From assembly GCF_000264765.2 (NCBI RefSeq), contig NZ_CP006664.1:3508350-3572349 (forward strand): a stretch of 64,000 nt of DNA. The letters are read 5' to 3'. The stretch comes from Edwardsiella anguillarum ET080813 (GTDB lineage Bacteria > Pseudomonadota > Gammaproteobacteria > Enterobacterales > Enterobacteriaceae). Under the pieces are notes generated by a model. That model had not been told where the DNA came from. It searched no databases and saw only the letters and a list, made by a program, of their open reading frames with translations. This document shows positions 20,794 through 30,443 of the stretch, in pieces. How positions within the stretch are numbered: position 1 is the first letter of the stretch; every line of letters starts with the position of its first letter. The position numbers and the translations under genes were made by a program.

Positions 20794-21005
20794 GTGGCGC
20801 CCCGCGTTTTTCGGTATTTTCTGCTATCCTTTCTCTCATCAATCGGCGCCATTCTCGGCGCTGTCGTTTGTTTATCCATTTGATCTTAAATACAGATGAA
20901 AGGCATGCGTGCGATTACCGAGCTGGTATACTCGCTGAGAGTTTTGCATTCATATCGTTCGGTTATGGACGAGCGAACAATGCGCCATTCGTATAGAGAG
21001 GTTGT

Positions 21006-21917
21006 ATGTCAACGTCAGTGAGAAAAGTAAAAAAAGCCGTTATCCCGGTGGCCGGATTGGGAACGCGTATGCTGCCGGCAACGAAAGCTATTCCTAAAGA
21101 AATGTTGCCGCTGGTAGATAAGCCGCTGATCCAGTACGTGGTTAATGAGTGTATTGCCGCCGGTATTAATGAGATCATTTTAGTCACGCATTCATCGAAG
21201 AACTCCATCGAGAACCACTTCGATACCAGCTTTGAGCTGGAGGCGATCCTGGAGAAGCGCGTTAAGCGTCAGCTGCTGGCCGAAGTCCAGGCGATTTGTC
21301 CCAAGCACGTGACCATTATGCAGGTGCGTCAGGGGTTGGCTAAAGGTTTGGGTCACGCCATTCTGTGCGCACATCCGCTGGTCGGCGATGAGCCTTTTGC
21401 CGTGATATTGCCTGACGTTATTCTGGATGAATACAGCGCAGATTTAAGCAGCGATAACCTGAGTGAGATGCTGCGTCGTTATGAATCCACCGGCGCCAGT
21501 CAGATTATGGTTGAGCCGGTGCCGATGGCCGATGTGTCTAATTATGGCGTGGTGGATTGTAGCGGTGCGCAATTGGCCGCGGGGGAAAGCATTGCTATTC
21601 GTGCCGTGGTCGAAAAACCGCCGCGCGATAAGGCACCGTCTAACCTGTCTATCGTTGGCCGCTATGTTCTCTCTCCGGACATTTGGCCGCTGCTGTCTAA
21701 AACTCCGCCGGGAGCCGGTGAGGAAATTCAGCTGACGGATGCGATTGCTATGCTGCTGAAGAATGAAACCGTTGAGGCTTACCACCTGAAAGGGCGTAGC
21801 CATGACTGTGGAAATAAGCTGGGCTATATGCAGGCGTTTGTCGAGTATGGGCTGCGTCATCCTGCGCTGGGCAAAGATTTCGCTGCCTGGATCAAAGGGC
21901 TGAATTTAAGCAAGTAA
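21006..21917 (+). CDS. galU: UTP-glucose-1-phosphate uridylyltransferase
   Basis: Makes UDP-glucose for LPS core, trehalose and galactose use. At 303 residues it has the nucleotidyltransferase signature [18 protein letters not shown], then [16 protein letters not shown] and V-E-K-P. GAGAGG stands 4 nt before the start. It ends at a strong terminator, so it is mono- or bicistronic with rssB upstream. Confidence 0.97.
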   Translation: MSTSVRKVKKAVIPVAGLGTRMLPATKAIPKEMLPLVDKPLIQYVVNECIAAGINEIILVTHSSKNSIENHFDTSFELEAILEKRVKRQLLAEVQAICPKHVTIMQVRQGLAKGLGHAILCAHPLVGDEPFAVILPDVILDEYSADLSSDNLSEMLRRYESTGASQIMVEPVPMADVSNYGVVDCSGAQLAAGESIAIRAVVEKPPRDKAPSNLSIVGRYVLSPDIWPLLSKTPPGAGEEIQLTDAIAMLLKNETVEAYHLKGRSHDCGNKLGYMQAFVEYGLRHPALGKDFAAWIKGLNLSK

Positions 21918-21930
21918 GTCGGTAAATAAA

Positions 21931-21963
21931 AGATGGCGTCCTCAGGGGCGCCATCTTTTTTTC
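21931..21963 (+). terminator. galU terminator
   Basis: Stem AGATGGCG/CGCCATCT (21931-21938 and 21949-21956) with a 10-nt loop, followed directly by seven T residues. It lies 13 bp past the galU stop. Confidence 0.92.
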
Positions 21964-22140
21964 ATTATGCAACTAGACAAAGGTATGGGTAGTGGGATAC
22001 CTATAATTGATTAAATTCATGAATGAGACTATTCCTAATGGTGGTAAAGGGTGCAGCGATAATAACCATACTGAAACCCTCATTATCGATAATGAGGCAG
22101 GCGCGGCGGCGGCGCAGGCAGGGGCGAGGGGGGTAAAACA

Positions 22141-22170
22141 AAAATAGCCTCATCAGAGGCTATTTTTAAC
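22141..22170 (-). terminator. hns terminator
   Basis: Perfect 11-bp stem AAAATAGCCTC/GAGGCTATTTT (22141-22151 and 22156-22166) with loop ATCA. The A run on the plus strand gives a U tract on the hns transcript. It is about 25 bp after the hns stop codon and works in either direction against galU read-through. Confidence 0.88.
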
Positions 22171-22192
22171 ATGGGTATACCGAACGTCTTGA

Positions 22193-22600
22193 TTAGATCA
22201 GGAAGTCATCCAGAGACTTGCCCTGCTCTTCAATGGCGTTCTTGATCACGGCAGGCGTACGGCCCTGACCGGTCCAGGTTTTGGTTTCGCCATTTTCGTC
22301 AACATACTGATATTTAGCCGGACGCGCAGCGCGCTTGGTTTTACCGGCAACTTTGGTGGCATTCATGGTCTGCAGCAGTTCATTCGGGTCGATGCCATCA
22401 GCGATCAGCATTTCACGGTACTGCTGCAGCTTGCGGGTACGCTCTTCGATCTCGGCCTGAGCTTGCTGGTCTTCTTCGCGGCGCTCTTTTACCACGACTT
22501 CCAGTTTCTCCAGCATTTCTTCTAGAGTTTCCAGAGTGCATTCACGGGCCTGGGCGCGGAGAGTACGAATGTTGTTAAGAATTTTTAATGCTTCGCTCAT
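22193..22600 (-). CDS. hns: Nucleoid-associated protein H-NS
   Basis: Global silencer of AT-rich and acquired DNA. The 135 residues comprise an N-terminal coiled-coil oligomerisation domain, a linker with [11 protein letters not shown] and the C-terminal DNA-binding loop [12 protein letters not shown] with the Q-G-R minor-groove hook. It ends L-D-D-F-L-I, two residues short of the E. coli K-Q end. It lies between galU and tdk, as in E. coli. Confidence 0.97.
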   Translation of the reverse strand: MSEALKILNNIRTLRAQARECTLETLEEMLEKLEVVVKERREEDQQAQAEIEERTRKLQQYREMLIADGIDPNELLQTMNATKVAGKTKRAARPAKYQYVDENGETKTWTGQGRTPAVIKNAIEEQGKSLDDFLI

Positions 22601-23116
22601 TTTCCTAATCTCAAATTATATTGGTGGGGGCGTCATCTTTATAATAGAGTGCGACTTTATTTAACGCAATAGTGAATTTTGTAAGAATGGAAAAATATTC
22701 GTCTGTATGAGTCAAATATCGAGAGGCTGACCTTGTTAATATTTCACCCTATTATCTATATCGCCGTACGATGCCGGCTAGGCCATACCGTGTACGGTTT
22801 TACCTGTTGATTAGCCGTTTAATGTATATAAATGCACCCTGACTCTGCCTTTGCCCGGACAATTGTCCGGGAGAAGTCCATGGTATGCTCATCATAAGCC
22901 TGCCGGAAACAACCGTTAGGTCGATCACTTATTTGCATGAATCATGTCATATTTATTCTGTAAGTGTACGCTGGTATGCCAGTAGATAAGCGCGGTTTGT
23001 ACAGATTTTGCACATCGGTGGCGCGGTGTCTTGGGGAATAACCCGGACATCACGCGGCCCTGTATATATGGTAGAATCTTGCACATCAGGTGATTTTTTC
23101 GGTTTAAGGCTGTTTG
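22601..23116. promoter_or_regulatory. hns-tdk divergent regulatory region
   Basis: AT-rich 516-bp spacer that holds the promoters of hns (minus) and tdk (plus). A TAGAAT box at 23072-23077 may be the tdk -10. It also contains the 18-bp palindrome at 22854-22871 and a direct repeat TTGCACATC at 23008 and 23079. I see no believable gene. Confidence 0.5.
22854..22871. other. Perfect 18-bp palindrome
   Basis: CCCGGACAATTGTCCGGG is fully self-complementary. It is too tight to form a good RNA hairpin (no loop), so a dimeric protein site is more likely. Its regulator is unknown to me. Confidence 0.6.
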
Positions 23117-23704
23117 ATGGCACAACTTTATTTTTATTACTCTGCAATGAATGCCGGGAAATCCACGGCGCTGTTACAGTCCTCTTATAACTACCGCGAG
23201 CGGGGTATGCATACCCTGGTATTCACGGCTGAAATAGATAACCGCTATGCGGTGGGGCAGGTCAGCTCGCGTATCGGCCTGCACTCGCCTGCGATGCTGT
23301 ATAACCAGCAGACGGATCTGCTGGCCGAGATCCGCCAGGCGCATCGGCAGCAGTGCGTACACTGCGTTCTGGTTGATGAAAGTCAGTTTCTCACCAAGGC
23401 GCAGGTGCTGGCGCTGTCGACGGTGGTCGATGATTTGGATATTCCGGTGCTGTGCTACGGTTTGCGTACTGATTTCCGGGCGGAGCTCTTTCCCGGTAGC
23501 CAATATTTGCTGGCCTGGGCCGATAAGCTGGTTGAGCTTAAGACTATTTGCCACTGTGGCCGCAAGGCGAATATGGTGCTGCGCCTGGATCAGGACGGGC
23601 GGGCGCTGAAAGACGGTGAGCAGGTCGTGATCGGCGGCAACGAGCGCTATGTCTCCGTTTGCCGCCGGCACTATAAGGAAACGCTCGGCGTGACTGCCCC
23701 GTAG
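23117..23704 (+). CDS. tdk: Thymidine kinase
   Basis: Phosphorylates thymidine and deoxyuridine for salvage. The 195-residue type II enzyme has a P-loop S-A-M-N-A-G-K-S (about 9-16), L-V-D-E-S-Q-F, the lasso region [11 protein letters not shown] and zinc cysteines in C-H-C-G-R-K-A and V-C-R-R-H-Y. The start is ATG 23117 with AAGG 8 nt upstream, giving M-A-Q-L-Y-F as in E. coli. Confidence 0.95.
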   Translation: MAQLYFYYSAMNAGKSTALLQSSYNYRERGMHTLVFTAEIDNRYAVGQVSSRIGLHSPAMLYNQQTDLLAEIRQAHRQQCVHCVLVDESQFLTKAQVLALSTVVDDLDIPVLCYGLRTDFRAELFPGSQYLLAWADKLVELKTICHCGRKANMVLRLDQDGRALKDGEQVVIGGNERYVSVCRRHYKETLGVTAP

Positions 23705-23927
23705 CGTCATCGCTTCATCAGCGCGCGTCGCGCCCTCTCAGCGGCCGCGCTCAACGCCTCTCAGCCTCTCCAGCGCCTCCCTAAGGCCATCGCGCCGTGA
23801 TCTGTCCGATGACTGCCGCCCCGCGAGCCCCGCATCGATATCGTCCCTGCCGGGCAGGCGATGCGGAGGCTAGTCTAATGATGTTCGGAGGGGCTCCTGC
23901 TGCCGAGCCCTGTGACCCGCCGCTGCG

Positions 23928-24054
23928 GTGGTGGAGTCTCTGTATGCCGCGGCACGCCGCCACGGGGGTGTCATCCCCGTAGCCGTACGGTTGCGCAGTG
24001 GTGGAGTCGCTGTATGCCGCGAGCGTCATCCCCCCTGTAGCCGTACGGTTGGCG
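23928..24054. repeat. Imperfect tandem duplication, 70-bp period
   Basis: Unit 1 (23928-23997) and unit 2 (23998 to about 24054) share GTGGTGGAGTC, CTGTATGCCGCG, GTCATCCCC and GTAGCCGTACGGTTG in order. Unit 2 has lost about 13 bp in the middle. No function is evident. Confidence 0.75.
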
Positions 24055-24130
24055 CTACGGCGGGGAGAGGCGCGCGTCTGGGGGGCTCGGAGGGGCGGCA
24101 TCGGTGGGGGATTGCGGGGGTGGGGTGATA

Positions 24131-24166
24131 GAGAAAGGAAACGGGCCCCGCGTAAGCGGGGCCCGT
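24131..24166 (-). terminator. adhE terminator (probable)
   Basis: Perfect 11-bp stem ACGGGCCCCGC/GCGGGGCCCGT (24141-24151 and 24156-24166) with loop GTAA. On the minus strand it is followed by the T-rich TTCCTTTCTC rather than a clean U run. It lies about 54 bp after the adhE stop. Confidence 0.75.
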
Positions 24167-24219
24167 GGCAGTGATTTATGCCGATTGCATCAGCGTGCAC
24201 CGGCATGGAGCAGGGTTAA

Positions 24220-26892
24220 TCAGGCTTTTTTGGCCTTCTTTTCCGCTTTCGGCGCGGCGACGGCCTTGCTCTCTTCCTGCGCGTGCTCGACAAACTCGCG
24301 GCCATAGTAGGTGTCCAGCAGAATTTGCTTGAGCTCGGCAATCAGCGGATAGCGCGGGTTGGCGCCGGTGCACTGATCGTCGAAAGCATCTTCGGACAGC
24401 TTGTCCACTTTCGCCAGGAAGTCGGCTTCCTGTACGCCGGCTTCGCGGATGGAGGCCGGGATACCCAGCTCAGCCTTGATGCTTTCCAGCCAGGCCAGCA
24501 GCTTCTCGATCTTCTGCGCGGTGCGGTCGCCCGGTGCGCTCAGACCCAGATGGTCAGCGATTTCAGCGTAACGGCGACGCGCCTGCGGACGGTCGTACTG
24601 GCTAAATGCGGTCTGCTTGGTCGGGTTGTCGTTCGCGTTGTAGCGAATAACGTTAGAGATCAGCAGGGCGTTGGCCAGACCGTGCGGAATATGGAACTCG
24701 GAGCCCAGTTTGTGGGCCATGGAGTGACATACCCCGAGGAAGGCGTTGGCAAACGCGATGCCGGCGATAGTAGCGGCGTTGTGTACACGCTCACGGGCTA
24801 CCGGGTTTTTGGCGCCTTCGGCATAGCTGGCCGGCAGGAACTCTTTCAGCAGCTTCAGGGCCTGCAGCGCCTGGCCGTCAGAGTATTCGTTGGCCAGAAC
24901 GGAAACGTAGGCTTCCAGCGCATGGGTTACCGCATCCAGACCGCCGAAGGCGCACAGGGATTTCGGCATGTTCATCACCAGGTTGGCATCAACGATGGCC
25001 ATGTCCGGGGTCAGCGCATAGTCAGCCAGCGGGTATTTCTGCCCGGTCGCATCGTCGGTCACTACGGCGAACGGCGTGACTTCAGAGCCGGTGCCAGAGG
25101 TGGTGGTGATGGCGATCATTTTGGCTTTGACGCCCATTTTCGGGAACTTATAGATACGCTTACGGATATCCATAAAGCGCAGCGCCAGCTCTTCGAAGTG
25201 GGTTTCCGGATGCTCGTACATCACCCACATGATCTTGGCTGCATCCATCGGGGAGCCGCCGCCCAGCGCGATGATCACGTCCGGCTTGAAGGAGTTCATC
25301 TGCTCGGCGCCTTTGCGCACGATGCTCAGGGTTGGGTCGGCTTCAACTTCGAAGAAGACTTCGGTTTCGATACCGTGCGCTTTCAGTACGTTGGTAACCT
25401 GGTCGGCATAACCGTTGTTGAACAGGAAACGGTCGGTGACGATAAAGGCGCGCTTGGCACCGTCGGTTGCCACTTCTTCCAGCGCGATCGGCAGGGCGCC
25501 GCGGCGGAAGTAGATAGACTTCGGAAGTTTATGCCACAACATGTTTTCTGCTCGCTTCGCTACCGTTTTCTTGTTGATCAGGTGCTTTGGACCCACGTTT
25601 TCAGAGATGGAGTTACCGCCCCAGGAGCCGCAGCCCAGCGTCAGGGAAGGCGCCAGCTTGAAGTTGTACAGGTCACCGATCCCCCCTTGCGAGGCCGGGG
25701 TATTGATCAGGATACGGGCGGTCTTCATCTTCTCGCCGAAGTAGTTTACGCGCGCGCCCTGGTTATCCTGGTCGGTGTACAGGCAGGAGGTATGGCCGAT
25801 ACCGCCCATGGCAACCAGCTTCTCGGCTTTCTCTACGGCGTCCTCGAAGTTTTTGGCACGGTACATCGCCAGGGTCGGAGACAGTTTTTCGTGTGCGAAC
25901 GGCTCGGAGTCGTCAACGACGCTGACTTCGCCGATCAGGATCTTAGTCCCCGCCGGTACGCTGATGCCTGCCATTTCGGCGATCTTCTCTGCCGGCTGGC
26001 CTACGATGGCGGCGTTCAGCGCGCCATTCTTCAGGATGATATCCTGAACGGCTTTCAGCTCTTTACCCTGCAGCAGGTAGCCGCCGTGGGTAGCAAAACG
26101 CTCACGCACTTTGTCGTAGACGGAGTCGACGACGATAACTGACTGCTCGGAGGCACAGATGACGCCGTTGTCGAAGGTTTTGGACATCAGGATGGAGGCG
26201 ACGGCGCGTTTGATATCCGCGGTTTCGTCGATCACCACCGGGGTGTTGCCCGCACCAACGCCGATGGCCGGCTTGCCGGAGCTATAGGCCGCTTTCACCA
26301 TGCCCGGGCCACCGGTGGCCAGGATCAGGTTGATGTCCGGATGGTGCATCAGCGCGTTAGACAGCTCGACGGAGGGTTCATCGATCCAGCCGATGATGTC
26401 TTTCGGCGCGCCAGCGGCGATGGCCGCCTGCAGCACGATATCGGCGGCTTTGTTGGTCGCCTGCTTGGCACGCGGATGCGGGGAGAAGATGATGCCGTTG
26501 CGGGTCTTCAGGCTGATCAGCGCCTTGAAGATCGCGGTGGAGGTCGGGTTGGTGGTCGGTACGATGCCGCAGATCAGACCGGTCGGCTCAGCGATGGTGA
26601 TGGTGCCGAAGGTATCGTCTTCGGACAAGATACCGCAGGTCTTTTCATCTTTATAGGCGTTGTAGATATATTCGGAGGCAAAGTGGTTTTTGATCACCTT
26701 GTCTTCCACGATACCCATACCGGATTCAGCGACGGCCATTTTAGCCAGCGGAATACGGGCATCGGCAGCGGCCAGCGCGGCGGCGCGGAAGATTTTGTCT
26801 ACCTGTTCCTGAGAGAAGTTGGCAAACTCGCGTTGGGCTTTTTTGACACGGGCGACCAGCGCATCGAGTTCAGCAGTGTTGGTTACAGCCAT
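24220..26892 (-). CDS. adhE: Bifunctional acetaldehyde-CoA/alcohol dehydrogenase
   Basis: Converts acetyl-CoA to ethanol in two NADH-dependent steps during fermentation and assembles into spirosomes. In 890 residues the N-terminal aldehyde dehydrogenase half carries the catalytic C246 (V-I-C-A-S-E-Q-S). The C-terminal iron-dependent alcohol dehydrogenase half has G-G-G-S-P-M-D-A-A-K and iron ligands in G-V-C-H-S-M-A-H-K and I-P-H-G-L-A-N-A. The C-terminus ends in an Ala/Lys-rich tail. Strong codon bias fits high expression and explains the long meaningless frame opposite it. Confidence 0.98.
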   Translation of the reverse strand: MAVTNTAELDALVARVKKAQREFANFSQEQVDKIFRAAALAAADARIPLAKMAVAESGMGIVEDKVIKNHFASEYIYNAYKDEKTCGILSEDDTFGTITIAEPTGLICGIVPTTNPTSTAIFKALISLKTRNGIIFSPHPRAKQATNKAADIVLQAAIAAGAPKDIIGWIDEPSVELSNALMHHPDINLILATGGPGMVKAAYSSGKPAIGVGAGNTPVVIDETADIKRAVASILMSKTFDNGVICASEQSVIVVDSVYDKVRERFATHGGYLLQGKELKAVQDIILKNGALNAAIVGQPAEKIAEMAGISVPAGTKILIGEVSVVDDSEPFAHEKLSPTLAMYRAKNFEDAVEKAEKLVAMGGIGHTSCLYTDQDNQGARVNYFGEKMKTARILINTPASQGGIGDLYNFKLAPSLTLGCGSWGGNSISENVGPKHLINKKTVAKRAENMLWHKLPKSIYFRRGALPIALEEVATDGAKRAFIVTDRFLFNNGYADQVTNVLKAHGIETEVFFEVEADPTLSIVRKGAEQMNSFKPDVIIALGGGSPMDAAKIMWVMYEHPETHFEELALRFMDIRKRIYKFPKMGVKAKMIAITTTSGTGSEVTPFAVVTDDATGQKYPLADYALTPDMAIVDANLVMNMPKSLCAFGGLDAVTHALEAYVSVLANEYSDGQALQALKLLKEFLPASYAEGAKNPVARERVHNAATIAGIAFANAFLGVCHSMAHKLGSEFHIPHGLANALLISNVIRYNANDNPTKQTAFSQYDRPQARRRYAEIADHLGLSAPGDRTAQKIEKLLAWLESIKAELGIPASIREAGVQEADFLAKVDKLSEDAFDDQCTGANPRYPLIAELKQILLDTYYGREFVEHAQEESKAVAAPKAEKKAKKA

Positions 26893-27397
26893 GAATGCTC
26901 TCCTGATAATGTTAAACTTTTTTAGTCAATCAGCCGCATGGGGCATACCAGTATAGATGCTGGCGCGTCGCTCAGCCGGGCATTTGCTGCCGACGGGCTG
27001 CTAATTTGCTAAAACAGCTTAACGTGGATGGTCGCGGGCGTTGCATTGAACGCGTTATCCTGATACCTCGCCGAGATGGCCATCCGTCTCCCTCTTTTTG
27101 ATATCGTCGAGCTTACTCATTCTTGGGTATTTGTTTTGTGATTAAAGTCACGAAAACGCCAAGCTGACACCATTCAGCATGGTTTTGTTGAGAGCCGTTC
27201 TCATTCTTAACGAAAACTCAGCGCCTTTAGGTATAAAAAACAACAAAACCGTTATCTCGTCGCCGGATTTAGTCACAGACGATACTGCGCATATCCGCGG
27301 CAAACAGTAAAAATTCTGCGGTGGAATGATAGATCGGCGCAGTCATTTCAATTACATTACGCGCGATGACCATCATCTTTATATTGTGGAGCACATA
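26893..27397. promoter_or_regulatory. adhE-ychE divergent regulatory region
   Basis: The 505-bp spacer holds the adhE promoter and leader (minus) and the ychE promoter (plus). TGTGA-TTAAAG-TCACG (27137-27152) is a near-perfect CRP site, about 250 bp upstream of adhE. No separate gene is visible. Confidence 0.55.
27137..27152. promoter_or_regulatory. Putative CRP site
   Basis: TGTGATTAAAGTCACG matches the TGTGA-N6-TCACA core at nine of ten positions. It lies midway between adhE and ychE. A target cannot be assigned from sequence alone. Confidence 0.55.
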
Positions 27398-28042
27398 GTG
27401 ACTCAGTCTCTGCTGGACCTGTCCGGGTATATCAAATTCTTTATTGGTCTGTTCGCCTTGGTAAACCCGGTCGGGATCTTGCCCGTGTTTATCAGCATGA
27501 CCAGCTATCAGGCCGCCGCGGCGCGTAACCGAACCAACCTCACGGCGAACCTGTCGGTGGCCATTATACTGATTACGGCGCTGCTGTTGGGGGACTCGAT
27601 ACTGAACGTCTTTGGTATCTCCATCGACTCTTTCCGTATTGCCGGCGGTATCCTGGTGATGACGATCGCCATGTCGATGATCAGCGGTAAGCTGGGTGAG
27701 GATAAGCAGAATAAGCAGGAGAAGTCGGAAACGGCTATCCGCGAAAATGTCGGCGTGGTGCCGCTGGCGCTGCCGCTGATGGCCGGCCCCGGCGCCATCA
27801 GCTCGACCATCGTCTGGAGCTCCCGCTATCACGGCTGGCAAAACCTGCTGGGCTTTTCGCTGGCGATCATTCTGTTCGCCTTCTGCTGTTGGCTATTGTT
27901 CCGCGCCGCGCCGCTGCTGGTGCGGTTGTTAGGGCAGACGGGGATCAACGTCGTGACCCGTATCATGGGGCTGCTGCTGATGGCGCTGGGCATTGAATTT
28001 ATCGTCACCGGGGTGAAGGCTATTTTTCCCGGCCTGCTGTAA
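27398..28042 (+). CDS. ychE: MarC/NAAT-family inner membrane protein YchE
   Basis: Six-helix membrane protein of the MarC family with no proven substrate. I set the start at GTG 27398, with GGAG 7 nt upstream, giving 214 residues against 215 in E. coli; an ORF 24 codons longer has no homologous N-terminus. Landmarks are F-F-I-G-L-F-A-L-V-N-P-V-G, the conserved G-K-L-G-E-D-K-Q-N-K-Q-E-K cytoplasmic loop and P-L-M-A-G-P-G-A-I-S. It sits between adhE and opp, as in E. coli. Confidence 0.93.
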   Translation: MTQSLLDLSGYIKFFIGLFALVNPVGILPVFISMTSYQAAAARNRTNLTANLSVAIILITALLLGDSILNVFGISIDSFRIAGGILVMTIAMSMISGKLGEDKQNKQEKSETAIRENVGVVPLALPLMAGPGAISSTIVWSSRYHGWQNLLGFSLAIILFAFCCWLLFRAAPLLVRLLGQTGINVVTRIMGLLLMALGIEFIVTGVKAIFPGLL

Positions 28043-28732
28043 TCGACAGGGGGCGGCGGGGACGCTGCTCCGCTAATAGATATATCTGCGCAATATATTT
28101 AATCATCTTATTTTTATTTTGCGATCGTATTCATCGGTGGGTTAATTCGCCTGCCTCGCGCCCATTTCCGTAAAATTGTCCTATACAGACGCCGACATTG
28201 TGTACATTGTCCGGCGTTTTTTCCTCTCATCATTCATTTCAGTTAGTTTTTTTGTCTGAATAAATCTTGTTCATTGCAATATTGTTTTGATTTTCGGCAT
28301 GAGGTTGAAATTTTAGACAATGCAAAATGCTTTAAGCTTATATTTTATGTTATATCAGTAACTTACAATTGATTTTTGTCATGGGGGAGGGCAGTCTGTG
28401 AGAAAGCACGAAATACAACAGTGCTCACATGGCCATCAGCCGGCTCGCTCAGGACGTCACGCTGTTTTACGGGCGTTGGCATACGGGAGGGCGCTCTCGG
28501 TAGCCCAGGATGCTACGGGAGCGGCTTCTGGGTAGCCGCACTGAGCCAGCCCATCATCAAGCGGCCCTAGGCGCCGTTATTTTGTTACCCGGCAACAATA
28601 AATGCCAGCCGCCGCGAGGGCGGTATAAGGCAAGCTGCAGCGAATGAACCGTTCCTTCATTACTGCAGTGAATAAATAACGATGTTGACCCGCCTGCCCG
28701 CAGGCTTCCTTTTGAATACGGGAGTGGTAGTA
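28043..28732. promoter_or_regulatory. ychE-oppA intergenic region (long oppA leader)
   Basis: 690 bp without a credible gene. The left half is AT-rich (28080-28380) and likely holds the oppA promoter. The right half is GC-rich with several short inverted repeats. A long untranslated leader fits the known post-transcriptional control of oppA by small RNAs in enterobacteria, but I could not identify a defined sRNA target. GGAG 8 nt before 28733 sets the oppA start. Confidence 0.45.
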
Positions 28733-30367
28733 ATGAGCAAACACATCATTAAAAAAAGTATATTAACCCTTGGGATTTGTAGCGCGTTGGGCGCCGCGGC
28801 GGTGGCGCAGGCCGCCGAGGTACCGGCCGGTGTACAGCTGGCGGCTAAACAGGAGCTGGTCAGAAATAATGGTTCGGAGGTCTCCTCCCTCGATCCGCAC
28901 AAGATCGAAGGGGTACCGGAAAACAACGTGACCAACGATCTGCTGGAAGGGCTGACGCAGCACGATAGCCAAGGGCATACTATTCCCGGCGTAGCGCAGC
29001 GCTGGGAGAGCAAAGATAACAAGGTGTGGATATTTTACCTGCGCCCGGACGCGAAGTGGTCCAACGGTGACCCTGTCACCGCAGAGGACTTCGTCTATAG
29101 CTGGCAGCGGATGGCCGACCCCAAGACTGCATCGCCCTACGCGAGCTATCTGCAGTATGCCCACGTCGCGAATATCGATGACATCATCGCCGGCAAGCAG
29201 GATAAATCCGCTCTGGGGGTCAAGGCGCTGGACGATCGCACGTTCCAGGTGACCCTGAGCGAACCGGTACCTTATCTGCCGGAGATGACCGCGCACTATG
29301 CGATGAAGCCGGTCAACAAGGCGGCGGTAGAGACGTTCGGCGACAAGTGGACCCTGCCGCAGAATTATGTCAGCAACGGCGCCTATAAGCTGAAAGACTG
29401 GATCGTCAACGAACGTATCGTGCTGGAGCGAAATCCGCAGTATTGGGACAATGCGAAGACGATCATCGATAAGGTGACCTTCCTGCCCATCGCCTCGGAG
29501 GTGACCGATGTGAACCGCTATCGGGCCGGCGAGATCGATATGACCTATAACAATATGCCGATCGAGCTGTTCCAGAAGCTGAAAAAAGAGATCCCCGAGC
29601 AGGTGAAGGTAGACCCGTATCTTTGCACCTATTACTACGAAATCAATAACCAGAAGCCGCCGTTTAACGACCCCCGCGTGCGTGAGGCGCTGAAGCTGGG
29701 TCTGGACCGCGATATTATCGTGAATAAGGTCAAGAACCAGGGCGACCTGCCGGCGTACAGCTTTACGCCGCCCTATACCGACGGCGCTGATTTGACGCAA
29801 CCGGCCTGGTTCGGCTGGTCGCAGGAGAAGCGCAACCAAGAGGCCAAGAAGCTGCTGGCCGAGGCGGGCTATGGCCCGGGCAAGCCGCTGACGTTTAACC
29901 TGCTCTACAACACCTCGGATCTGCACAAGAAGCTGGCGATTGCCGCGGCTTCGATCTGGAAGAAAAACCTGGGGATCGATGTGAAGCTGGAGAATCAGGA
30001 GTGGAAGACCTTCCTCGATTCGCGCCATCAGGGCAATTACGATGTCGCCCGCGCCGGCTGGTGCGCCGACTATAACGAGCCGAGCTCCTTCCTCAATATG
30101 ATGCTGTCGACCAGCAGCAACAATACCCCGCACTACAAGAGCTTGGCCTTTGACCGCATTATGGCTAGCGCGCTGCAGGCGCCGGACAAAGCCGGCCGCG
30201 CGGCGGTCTACCAGCAGGCTGAGCAGCAGCTGGACCGTGATTCGGCCATCGTTCCCGTGTATTACTATGTTAACGCCCGTCTGGTGAAACCCTTTGTCGG
30301 TGGCTATACCGGCAAGGATCCGCTGGACTATGTCTACGACAAAAACCTTTATATCGTTCAACATTAA
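28733..30367 (+). CDS. oppA: Periplasmic oligopeptide-binding protein
   Basis: Captures peptides of two to five residues and hands them to OppBCDF. The 544-residue SBP_bac_5 protein has a signal peptide ending A-V-A-Q-A-A-E (mature start near residue 28) and the family motifs N-D-L-L-E-G-L, W-S-N-G-D-P-V-T-A-E-D-F-V-Y-S-W and the late R-A-G-W-C-A-D-Y-N-E-P-S. E. coli OppA has 543 residues. Two hairpins separate it from oppB, which suits the usual excess of binding protein over transporter. Confidence 0.97.
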   Translation: MSKHIIKKSILTLGICSALGAAAVAQAAEVPAGVQLAAKQELVRNNGSEVSSLDPHKIEGVPENNVTNDLLEGLTQHDSQGHTIPGVAQRWESKDNKVWIFYLRPDAKWSNGDPVTAEDFVYSWQRMADPKTASPYASYLQYAHVANIDDIIAGKQDKSALGVKALDDRTFQVTLSEPVPYLPEMTAHYAMKPVNKAAVETFGDKWTLPQNYVSNGAYKLKDWIVNERIVLERNPQYWDNAKTIIDKVTFLPIASEVTDVNRYRAGEIDMTYNNMPIELFQKLKKEIPEQVKVDPYLCTYYYEINNQKPPFNDPRVREALKLGLDRDIIVNKVKNQGDLPAYSFTPPYTDGADLTQPAWFGWSQEKRNQEAKKLLAEAGYGPGKPLTFNLLYNTSDLHKKLAIAAASIWKKNLGIDVKLENQEWKTFLDSRHQGNYDVARAGWCADYNEPSSFLNMMLSTSSNNTPHYKSLAFDRIMASALQAPDKAGRAAVYQQAEQQLDRDSAIVPVYYYVNARLVKPFVGGYTGKDPLDYVYDKNLYIVQH

Positions 30368-30378
30368 TTGTCCGTCGT

Positions 30379-30425
30379 GCGGCCGGGAGACCGGCCGCCG
30401 GCGAGGCTGACAGCCCGCGGGGCTG
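30379..30425 (+). promoter_or_regulatory. Twin hairpins in the oppA-oppB spacer
   Basis: Hairpin 1: GCGGCCGG-GAGA-CCGGCCGC (30379-30398), a perfect 8-bp stem closed by a GNRA tetraloop. Hairpin 2: CAGCCC-GCG-GGGCTG (30411-30425). Neither has a T run, so they probably protect the oppA 3' end or slow polymerase rather than terminate fully. Confidence 0.65.
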
Positions 30426-30443
30426 ACGTACAGGGTTTGGGCT

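Larger units (their letters stand above)
23705..24219. other. Intergenic gap between tdk and adhE with tandem repeat
   Basis: GC-rich spacer between the 3' ends of convergent tdk and adhE. It contains an imperfect tandem duplication (23928-24054) and the adhE terminator. E. coli has a small gene, ychG, here; I see no recognisable remnant. Open frames on both strands look like GC artefacts. Confidence 0.5.

Noticed and set aside
24283..26142. 619-codon open frame antisense to adhE
   Set aside because: Codon-bias artefact of adhE; composition is low-complexity and no motif is visible.
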